Shown: piece after piece, positions 11,203 through 21,878 of the stretch
Numbering within the stretch: the stretch's first letter is position 1
How the letters are laid out: each line of letters begins with the position of its first letter
The notes under the pieces: model-generated
Databases searched by the model: none
What the model was told of the DNA's origin: nothing
What the model saw: only the letters and a program-made list of their open reading frames with translations
Assembly (NCBI GenBank): GCA_020055645.1
Contig: CM034546.1
Span: forward strand, 80,352,001 to 80,416,000
Direction: 5' to 3'
From: Tomocerus qinae
Lineage: Eukaryota; Arthropoda; Collembola; Entomobryomorpha; Tomoceridae
Length of the DNA stretch: 64,000 nucleotides
Translations under genes and position numbers: made by a program

Positions 11203-12222
11203 TTACACACATTTAGTTGATTGGAATTTGACTATTACTAAATATTTTGGTTTGATTCGCTTAGAGTCATACACGACATATTCGCTGTAGTTTATAGGGT
11301 AGGATTGGAATCGACTATTGCGGATGGTTGGGCCGACAGGAAAAATGCTACCTCCAATAGTTTTGTTTTCTTTCCAATCCGGTTTGAATTTACCAGAGCA
11401 CTTAACAGTGTCATAATTATTCGGAGGACTTTGGTAGTTTTTGTGTAAACTTTTAACTTTAAACATGTTACCAAGATCGACATCACAGAGAAACAAGTGG
11501 CCAACTGCCCCAGGACTAACGCTGTCACAATATTTGGCACTTTTTGAAGCCCTGTCTGAAAAGTAGACTCCACTGCCAAACGACAGATTTTTGTTTGTGG
11601 GAATCGCAAAGCCTTTCTGCAGAATAGATGCGATGTTGGTTTTTTTATTGCCGTGCCAAACCATCATTCGAAATGTCCCGTCATCTTTGAAGTCGTAATC
11701 CTTGTCAAGGGTGATTCTCAAAATAATTTCAACTTTGATACCAAAAGGATGGTCTTGGCTATTGGTAATGTACTGCATGATGATTGGGTGGATCTCGTTG
11801 GTTTTGTCTATAATTTCTGCTTTGTACAGCCATTTGCAGACATCAGAACTCGGACGCCCAGTTATTGCTTTCAAAATGGCTAAAGCATCCGGTTCTATTC
11901 GTCTTCCCCGTTTCTGCCCCTGTTGATTGCTAGGGTCCTGAGAATACAAAAATTTTGAGTTGTCACCTGAATATTTTAATTAAAACAGCAGAGTGTACAT
12001 GTGTAAGACTAAGAAATAAAAATAGATTCTATTTTTTTACTTGTTTGAAATTTAAACCAAATTAATTATTTATTACAATATATTTTGTCACAATATGTTA
12101 AATAAGTATTATTGCAATTAGCATTAAGAAAAACTCACAGTAGTAGTCGTTTCCTGATCATTAGCATTCAATTTGCTTAAAATTTCTGTCAACAGCTGTA
12201 TAATTTTGTCCTCTTGAGACAT
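11203..12222 (-). CDS. Minimal PARP-family ADP-ribosyltransferase with intact H-Y-E residues
   Basis: Two exons (12222-12139, then 11937-11203) join in phase to 272 residues. The protein is mostly catalytic region: a shortened helical segment (about 45-100), then the ART fold. The NAD-binding and catalytic positions are all present: His in VWHGNKKTN (about 123), Tyr in GSGVYFSDRASKSAKYC (about 153) and Glu in NYSEYVVY (about 247). These are the H-Y-E residues of PARP1-type polymerases, so activity is likely, though poly- versus mono-ADP-ribosylation cannot be read from sequence alone. Zinc fingers, BRCT and WGR domains are absent, so DNA-break sensing of the PARP1/2 type is not expected. An AATAAA on the minus strand follows 16 bp after the stop. 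It converges with PARG. Confidence 0.9.
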
Positions 12223-12837
12223 TGCTCCTGGCACTCAATCTGCTGAAATAGTGAACGTTAGCATTGGAATAAAAAATAGTCGTTGAATTTTAGCAAGAAT
12301 GAATTGCACCTTTTTAAAGAAAAACAGGACATTATGTGTCATTTGGCGAACCTATATTTTAATTTACAATATTTAGTAACCCAGCCACGTTGGCTTGGTG
12401 GAGTACTCAGTCGTCTGACTAATCAATGTGTGCTTCCACTGCCAATACGATTCTTTGGCTGGGTGAAATGGCCGAGGGCTGTTTAAAGGCGAGTGTTTGA
12501 GTTGTCAATGTGGAATTAAGACAAAGGTTAAGCACGAACCCGCAATTACAAGGGCCGTCCTATTGATACCTCGTATGTCCTGTGTACGTAGAGTAGCTTT
12601 GGATAACCTGTCTTTGTTGGGCTAGTAGACTTCCGATAACAGTCCCACGACAGTGACTCGTAAATGACAGCCTTAGGCTTCTCGGGTATTAATTAACAAC
12701 AATACCAGTGTTGAGGGAGTTGGCAATAGGCCCGTATTGAGGCCTGCGCCCAGTACTATCACTTTGTAGTGAGGCAGTACACCCCATATAACATAACATA
12801 CACATACATATTTAGTAAATATATCTACTAATACATA
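12223..12837. repeat. Spacer with possible retroposon remnant
   Basis: No gene is seen. From about 12380 to 12830 base composition is unlike the surroundings (GC-richer, few long A/T runs) and the block ends in a microsatellite-like tail, ATAACATAACATACACATACATA. That shape resembles a SINE or the 3' end of a LINE, but no coding sequence or clear pol III B box was found. No second copy is in the window. Confidence 0.3.
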
Positions 12838-13590
12838 CCGTAATAATTGATATAATTCCGTGTCGATTTTACTTCGCGTTTTTGGCAATTATTGGCAATA
12901 GTTCCGCGTATCGAAATAATTCCGCGTATCTATACCTGTGTATGTTTGTTAATGTAGATGAAGTGTATGTAAATTTTGATAAGAGATGCAAATGTAGATA
13001 AAAGGCACCTAAACTTAGATAGATAAGTGGGTGGGTACTAAAGAATTAAGAACATTGCCTTGTAAGTTCTAGTGTTCTAGGTACCTGACATAATGGTAGT
13101 TTAGTTGCAGTCTGCAATTACCCTGAATGGCAGAAACAGAGAAAGAACGTGTGTTTTTTACTCCCAGTACACAAGTGTCAAGATACTTAGATTTTGAAAT
13201 CAATACTAAACTAATAAATTATGTGAATAGAAGTCGGGACAGTTAAATTGCGGCCTTAAAATCAGGCAAGGATTGTAATAAAGAGAGAGAAATTCTACGG
13301 CAGCAGTACATGCAAATGGAACAGCCCTAGATCCAGGAGAATGATATTGTACTACCTTCTGACGAACAAGACATTGACCTCGACCTAAATGATCCGCTTG
13401 ATATCACTGTCCTCAGATGATAAAATCTAAATTCATTTTTCATTAAACCTTTTTTATTTCCATCGAAAACCAAGTAAACATTAAATTATTGACTGTTTAA
13501 AAAATAATTCCACGCATTTTTGGCCTTTTCAGAAATTATTTTATGTGCTTGAAACAATAATTCCGCGCGGAATTATTTCGATTATTACGG
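12838..13590. mobile_element. Pogo/Tc1-like DNA transposon, internally deleted
   Basis: Inverted ends CCGTAATAATTGATATAATT and, at the right, its near-complement (CCGTAATAATCGAAATAATT when read inward) are each flanked by TA, the target of the Tc1/mariner/pogo group. The motif AATTCCGCG recurs inside both arms. Near 13376-13420 a short acidic tail (DIDLDLNDPLD, then a stop) resembles the C-terminus of a pogo-type transposase. No DDE catalytic domain remains, so the copy is non-autonomous. Confidence 0.65.
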
Positions 13591-14332
13591 TATGTGTCCA
13601 TTACTTGGACAGATATTTTTCATAATTGGATTAAAACTAGACAATATTCAAGAAAAAATATATTTTCTAATTATTCTTTCTGTGCGGAATTTATATACAT
13701 AATAATATGCAGGAACCATAGCAAAATAGCCAAAGAATATTATTATAACATGCATGCTAACTTCGTTTAGGTAAATATCAGTAAACTATAGTTTGTTCAG
13801 AAAAATTAGATGTGGCATTTTATTATTATTATTTTAATGTTGATCATTTTGAAAGCTTATTTTACCCCTTTCCTCCGTTTCCCAAATTGATAAATTGCTT
13901 TCATATTTTGAACTATCTAATTTTCCTGAGCGAACATTGATAATGTACACTAAATATAATTATGTAATACACGCAATGATTTTTAAAATGCTTACAATAA
14001 TAAGGAGTCTCCAAATTATGACAAATTTCTCTATGAAATACAACACAAGTTTAGTGTTGATATGAAGGTAGATTGATTACATATTAGGTACTAGCGTTTT
14101 TATACAACTATGTAGCATTCCGCGACGGCATTCAGCTGCTTTACTTATCGTTTATTTGATTAATAAAATGATGGACAATGTTAATATTAATCTTCAATAT
14201 TTATCAGCGACGCTTGCTAAAATAAAACTGCAACCATTATTAAGCCTTTAATAATGATTCATGTCCAAGTCATGCACTAATAAGTTGGAGTGTCAGTAGT
14301 GTCATAGTAAATGGATATTGGTTCTTTATTAC
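13591..14332. other. Intergenic, no gene seen
   Basis: AT-rich spacer between two DNA transposons. Every frame is broken and no repeat shared within the window was noticed. Confidence 0.5.
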
Positions 14333-14340
14333 GCCTAATA

Positions 14341-14590
14341 CATACCACGAAATACCCCTAAGGTCTAGACACCCTCAAACCGGTGTCGGGGGAGGGGGGC
14401 GGGGGTGGGGGTGGGCGGGCGGGTACGCGCCCCGTAAGGGGCGCGAAATTTTTTTGAAAAGGGGGCACAGGAGTATAGGAAAATGACCTTAAAATTAAAA
14501 ATTTGACCAAAATCTGGGACCCCTCAATCCGGTGGGGCAGTTTGTAGACCCCCTCATCCCCTTATAAACCTGTAGGGATTTCGTGGTATG
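14341..14590. mobile_element. 250-bp hAT-type MITE with perfect 8-bp target duplication
   Basis: Termini are CATACCACGAAAT and its complement. GCCTAATA is repeated directly on both sides (14333-14340 and 14591-14598), the 8-bp signature of hAT insertion. The two arms also share inverted ACCCTCAA.CCGG / CCGG.TTGAGG-type words. The centre is a G-rich run (about 14385-14425) with many G3+ tracts, able in principle to form a G-quadruplex and unlike the AT-rich flanks. Confidence 0.85.
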
Positions 14591-14598
14591 GCCTAATA

Positions 14599-16008
14599 CC
14601 ACCGTTGTGATACTGATTACGTTTTTAAGAGGTTATTCTAAGCAGTTTGAAAAGATATGAAAACCAGAAATTGAAATCTGCATTTCACGGGAATGACGTA
14701 TTATCGGACAAAATTGTTGCTACGTAAAAAGTGTTTTCCTTATCATTCTAAATGATTTATAGTGTTTTAACCCCATTTTGCGATAAAGAATTCTTGAAAA
14801 TTTATGAATCACTTGTTGGCGTCATTATCATGCTCTATATATTTGTGATCCTTTGAAGAAGAGACTCCTAAATGTACATTCAACAACGATATTGCATTAT
14901 ACGGTCAACATCCTGAATACTGACTTTCTTACTTATACAACAGTCTTTCTTTAGAGGGCCGTGCTTATATAATACATACAACACTATGCATTCCTCACAT
15001 CTGACACCAAAGGAAAACTGACTCAAAATTTACTTCTATGCCCAGCCAAACAGTCAAACACCTCTTTTACATACGTATGTCAAGATTTATAATGGAAGCA
15101 CAGTCCAGTGCAAAAGTTGTATTTGGAATGGGAGAAAAAGGAATTGGATCCTTCATAACCAACATCATCATGGCATAAAATTGTAAAATATTTCAGGAAA
15201 AATTTAAAAATACGAAATGGATGGAAATAGTATTGATTTTATAATTGATGTAATACATGTAAAGGACGAAATCCACATTTTTGTGTAATATTCGGCCCTA
15301 TCTTAAAATAGGGACTGCAAAGGAATATGAAGTTGAAATTTTGCTGAGGTGTAGATTAAATTCCTTATTTTCAAAACATGCAAGAACCAGAGTGCTGCAC
15401 TCTCCCAAACGAGAGATATTAATTATTTTGAAGGCACGGTTTTTGCATGTAATTAATAGGGAAATAAAAACCTCTTAAAGAATTCGGTATAAAAACGATA
15501 TACTGCAAACTCCAAAAGATATGAAATTCTGGGACAATTGATTATATATTGGAGCACTACATATTTATACAAAATCCAGCATGCTGCACTTCCTACTTTC
15601 GGCGTTTCAGCAACCGGAAGAACTTTTTCGATGTTCATGCTACTTTCTATGCTACCATAGAGTATATGACGTCATATCTGATTTCTGATAAGGTTCTCTA
15701 TGCTGGTAACCATAGAATACCGATGGTGGCTGTGAAGCTGGCGCTTCACTATAGAATACCAGCTTCCATAAGCGAAATGGTCCACGCATAGAATACACAT
15801 AGGTAAATACTAGAGCTAATGAGAGAGCGGCTGCGTACGTCCAATAGCAAAACGGCTGCGTACCTTGTAGCAACAGCAAGGAGCTCTGGATGAGAGATAT
15901 ACTTGGGAGACGTATAGAAGCCTACTAAGCTGGTCTTCCTCTTATTCCTTGATGGTAACTATGGACATCTAATATGCAACAATCCTTTATCGGCTGTTTG
16001 TGTCAACA
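14599..16008. other. Intergenic, no gene seen
   Basis: No gene is recognised. Between about 15650 and 15800 the phrase ATAGAATAC or ATAGAGTAT recurs four times at irregular spacing, with an 8-bp palindrome TGACGTCA at about 15667. Short open frames overlap on both strands without recognisable features. Confidence 0.45.
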
Positions 16009-16168
16009 TCTATACTAATATTATAATTTCCGGGGGTAGTATGTATGTGTGTGTGTCCACCCTCCCCCCATTTTACCCATGTTGACACTTCTATACTATA
16101 TTATAATTTCCGGGGGTATGTATGTATGTGTGTGTGCCCCCCCCATTTTACCCATGTTGACATTTCAT
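16009..16168. repeat. ~80-bp unit duplicated in tandem
   Basis: Two adjacent copies read TCTATACTA(A)TATTATAATT, TCCGGGGGTA, a TATG/GTGT microsatellite, a C-run and TTTTACCCATGTTGACA. The second copy differs by small indels, mainly in the microsatellite and C-run. Confidence 0.7.
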
Positions 16169-16182
16169 TCGATTTTTTGGTA

Positions 16183-16352
16183 ATGTAGCCGATTTGTGAC
16201 GTCACACAGCGACACTTCCTATTCATTTCCATGGGGCAGAAAAATATTTTAGACAAAATTATTTTAATTTTTTGACATGCACTTTCACTATGGTGATGCC
16301 CCATGCAAATGTATATGAGAGTCACCGTGTGACGTCATAAATCGGTTTACAT
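16183..16352. mobile_element. ~170-bp foldback element with TGACGTCA in both arms
   Basis: Left arm ATGTAGCCGATTTGTGACGT and right arm (read inward) ATGTAAACCGATTTATGACG are inverted repeats, continued by GTCACAC / GTCACACG. The palindrome TGACGTCA therefore appears in each arm (16197-16204 and 16330-16337). No clear target duplication was found and no coding sequence is present. Confidence 0.6.
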
Positions 16353-16387
16353 ACAAAAAAATTCAGAAGTGCCTGGGAATTCCAAAC

Positions 16388-17073
16388 CATAGGAGGAATT
16401 CTCTTGTAATGTCCTTTTAGAAATCACCCGCTGGCCAACAAAACATTTGTCCGACCTCAACACAACAAATACATTGCATCCGAATACACTCCCACCAAAT
16501 ATTAGATCACCAATAATACCCGCTTATTCGGGTAATAAACATTACATAATATCCGAATTTTCGGATTAAATTGTGAAAATTCGAATTTTATGTAATATTT
16601 ATTACCCGCACAAGTTGTTTTTATTGGTGAACTATTATTTGGTGCGAGTGGATTCGAATACAGCGTATTTATTTAATAGAGATAAGAAAGAACAGAGAGG
16701 ACACCCAGCACATAATTTTATTGTTTGATTCGTGAGACACCTTGTTTTATCCTTGAAAGTATTAACCGCATGGTTAAGGTATAGCCCGTAGACGCGGGAA
16801 TAAGAATATTTGTGATGCTTAGGCATTGCAGATATTCATATTCCCGCGTCTGCGGGCTCTACTTTGTAACCGACCAATAAATATAAAATGCCGTCAAGGA
16901 TAAATTAAGGTACATGGTGGAAAAGCTTATAACACAGGCAGACAGGGCATGTCTCTTCTATGTCTATTAGTAATTCTATTATTTATTTTCACTTGCTGTG
17001 TTTAGGTCAGATGAATGTTTTGTTGGCCAGCGGGTGATTTCTGAAAGGACATTACAAGAGAATTCCTCCTATG
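16388..17073. mobile_element. 686-bp hAT-like foldback element, nested
   Basis: The ends are ~60-bp inverted repeats beginning CATAGGAGGAATTCTCTTGT, nearly identical. TTCCAAAC is repeated on both sides (16380-16387 and 17074-17081), an 8-bp duplication typical of hAT insertion. Inside, a second foldback (about 16478-16661; arms share CACCAAATA and TTCACCAATAA-like words) is followed by a ~335-bp block (16674-17008) that reappears inverted at 18367-18682. That block holds a strong hairpin, AGCCCGTAGACGCGGGAATA against its complement. No transposase. Confidence 0.8.
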
Positions 17074-17104
17074 TTCCAAACCTATTTTACTTCTACTATT
17101 CTTG

Positions 17105-17573
17105 AGGTGAAGGCATAGAATGATATTCCCCGATTTTGCACCCGATTGGAATTCTACCTATGATGTCACCGAGATGTAAGCACCTAAGACCAAGTAACAA
17201 TGATTATTTGGTTGGGTGGGGTATCAACATCCCTGTGGTAGTAAGTGGAATATGAATTGGGTGCAAAAATCATGATAAAGCCTCCTATGTCTTCACCTTG
17301 TAATGGTGTTGATATAAAATGCGTTGCTAGAATAACCTAATCGACGCAATTTGGCAATGTATGTTACAAGATGCCTCCATTACAAGGTGAAGATATAGAG
17401 GGATATTCCCCGAGTTTGCACCCAATTCGAATTCTACCTATACTGCCACAGAGAAGTAAACACCCAAGCCGAAAGTAACCATGGTTATTTGGGTTGGGTG
17501 CCTACCTTTCTGTGGTAGAAAGTAAACACGGATTGGGTGCAAAAATCCGGGAAACCCCCTCTATGTCTTCACC
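17105..17573. repeat. Two direct copies of a ~190-bp foldback element
   Basis: Each copy (17105-17298 and 17385-17573) starts AGGTGAAG(G/A)(C/T)ATAGA and ends with the complement CTATGTCTTCACC. Each holds the inverted pair GATTTTGCACCC / GGGTGCAAAAATC and a central GGTTGGGTG. The sequence between them is bounded by TTGTAATGG and CCATTACAA, so the whole cluster can fold in several ways. No target duplication was resolved. Confidence 0.65.
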
Positions 17574-18232
17574 CAATTTCAGCATCTTTCTGTAGCCAGT
17601 TTGCGGTTTGGGTGCATTCAGTTTCCTTTGAGCTGGGAAAAAGTACGTGGTCATGGATACAGCCGCTGATCCTCCACCAGTTTTCCTGTTCAAACTGGCT
17701 GCAGAAAGAGAGCAAAACATCCTATTGACTTCACCTAAAGGGGGAGGGGAGTCTGTTATAGTTACGTTCGAAACACATTGGTATAGAATGTGTACATCAA
17801 ACAAGTTCGTCCCTTGTCGTTACCCATTTCTATAGTCATATAAAATAAAAAATGGTGTTGCTATAGCCCAAAATTATGAAAATCTGACGTCACTATTGAA
17901 ATATCTGGGGCCGAGTCCCACTGACTTAATTTATATTCAAATTTTATGGCTGTGGGGCCGGGGTCACCACAAAAATCAGATTTGGTTCAATTTCTAGTAT
18001 ACAATAAATAAAAGGAACAAAATGGGTTTGGTCGCTATTTTATTTATTTTTTTATTACAAGCTTGCCAATTCTAGCCATTACAATTTATGTCAGTTAGTG
18101 TAATTAACAATTGGGAACAATTATCCAACATTTAGAGATTTAACTCCTCCTACATTATAATATGTGATTTAAAAATTATAAAACGGACGTACTATACTAT
18201 CGTATAATATCATAAAACTTAATATACACTTA
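17574..18232. other. Intergenic, no gene seen
   Basis: Several short open frames overlap here on both strands but none resembles a known protein. Composition is less AT-rich around 17600-17760, and a TGACGTCA occurs at about 17884. Confidence 0.4.
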
Positions 18233-18361
18233 GGCCCATATTTTTAATAAACACTCCCACTTTAATCTCCACTCTTTGAGAGTGTAAGGTACGTATTGAG
18301 GTGCCTTTCACTCTGGAAAAAATGCGTGAGAGTGGGAGTCGAGTCATTAAAACTATGGACC
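18233..18361. mobile_element. Foldback MITE, family A copy 2
   Basis: This is an inverted relative of the MITE at 1733-1872. It shares the terminal GGCCCATATTTTTAATAAAC, the internal CTCTTTGAGAGTGTAAGGTA and GCGTGAGAGTGGGAGTCGAG, and a slightly degraded far end (TATGGACC). It is flanked by TTA and TAA. It directly abuts the block at 18367-18682. Confidence 0.75.
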
Positions 18362-18366
18362 TAATT

Positions 18367-18682
18367 GACCTAAACAATAGAATTACTAATAGACATAGAA
18401 GAGACATGCCCTGTCTGCCTGTGTTATAAGCTTTTCCACCATGTACCTTAATTTATCCTTGACGGCATTTTATATTTATTGGTCGGTTACAAAGTAGAGC
18501 CCGCAGACGCGGGAATATGAATATCTGCAATGCCTAAGCATCACAAATATTCTTATTCCCGCGTCTACGGGCTATACCTTAACCATGCGGTTAATACTTT
18601 CAAGGATAAAACAAGGTGTCTCACGAATCAAACAATAAAATTATGTGCTGGGTGTCCTCTCTGTTCTTTCTTATCTCTATTA
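18367..18682. repeat. Inverted, near-identical copy of the block at 16674-17008
   Basis: Read in reverse complement this block matches 16674-17008 with very few differences, apart from a ~19-bp gap near one end (copy 1 has ACAGCAAGTGAAAATAAAT, copy 2 lacks it). The GC-rich hairpin CCCGCAGACGCGGGAATA...TATTCCCGCGTCTACGGG is retained. The identical start MPKHHKYSYSRVYGLYLNHA read from both copies is a by-product of the duplication, not a gene. Confidence 0.85.
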
Positions 18683-18907
18683 CCTAAACCTTTCAATTGT
18701 GCTACTTGGGATTTTTATTCTTTCCTGGATAGGGGCACAATGAGAATATTGTCTAGTAAAAGATAGAATACAAACATACAAAGCACAATCATGGTAACCG
18801 CAAAAATTCAAACAGTCGGTCATTTGCCTTGTCATTTTCTTTTTCACTCTTTATGTCCTACTATCGTAGTCAATCACAATCAGCAACACTCATGTCTCTG
18901 TGACTTC

Positions 18908-19066
18908 ACTAAAAATTGTAATTCATAATTGGTCGATTGGACGTGATTTATAATCGTAATTTGTAACTAAAAATTGTAATTGGTCGATTAGACGTGGTTT
19001 ATAATCGTAATTTGTAACTAAAAATTGCAGTTTGTCCATTGTACGTGATTTATAACTGTAATTCTC
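18908..19066. repeat. Three-copy tandem repeat (~50-58 bp) upstream of Rpt5
   Basis: Three diverging units each begin ACTAAAAATTG and share TTTATAATCGTAATT-like and ATTGGTCGATT(G/A)GACGTG words; the third is the most diverged. The array ends about 35 bp before the Rpt5 start codon, so it lies in the promoter or 5' UTR. Confidence 0.75.
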
Positions 19067-19100
19067 TTGTTTGGCTTCATTTAAAGAAGGTTGAGTTATA

Positions 19101-21187
<2,087 letters not shown>

Positions 21188-21261
21188 AAGCACAACAACA
21201 ATTTTGTATCATCATTAATCAGTCGTTCTTATGTCCATTCTTCAAATCGGAGGTTAATAAA

Positions 21262-21829
21262 CATCTCATTAAGTAATGTTTGTAATTTATGGTCTATGTT
21301 TTCAAAAAATATTGCGTTTTATATTTACTTTAATTATATCATAAATTAGTCAGTAGGCTTATAGTAGAAGACATTACTTTGTGCATTATTATATTACTAC
21401 TACTCCATCCCAGTAAAGATCATTGGGATTCAGCTCGTGCAAAACTTCGTTGAATGTTGGGTCACCACTCACAACTTAGACCCTTTGCCCCTATTGACGT
21501 TTCCAGCGCGGTATTCGTTGTGGCGTTCGGCGTGGGTGCAGAAAGTTATGTGTTTTATATGTATGGCCTACCACCACTGATTTTTGTATGCCGTGGTTTG
21601 TTAGCACATTATTAGTATACTCATAGTATGCATGACTACATGCATTTTTAGGGCAGTTTTAGCTGAGGGGGACTTTCACAAGAAGTTTAGATTTACGTAG
21701 GTTGGTGAATTTCAATATTACATAATACGAATAAATTACTTCACAATTAACCCGAATAAGAAATAGTGTTTATTGTGACGTGTGTCAACAGTTAGTGGAT
21801 GTACTGGAATAAAATATTTGATGCACCGT
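21262..21829. other. Convergent intergenic region, no gene seen
   Basis: The spacer lies between the Rpt5 stop and the minus-strand Ig gene. A less AT-rich patch at about 21410-21600 has no open frame that I recognise. TTTATT at 21830-21835 would act as AATAAA for the Ig gene. Confidence 0.45.
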
Positions 21830-21878
21830 TTTATTTTAGTATTCACATTTGTAAGTTTCCGAAGATCTTCCAAGAAAT

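Noticed and set aside
14385..14425. G-rich run as a CpG-island promoter
   Set aside because: It is the core of a hAT MITE with a perfect 8-bp duplication; no gene starts nearby.
15667..17891. Cluster of TGACGTCA sites as a CRE enhancer
   Set aside because: Two of the four are explained as arms of one foldback element, and no gene lies close.
16635..18766. Two identical open frames starting MPKHHKYSYS
   Set aside because: They arise from the inverted duplicate block and its hairpin; low protein-like quality and no splice partner.
18908..19066. CRISPR-like array
   Set aside because: Only three diverged units without unique spacers, in a eukaryotic context.
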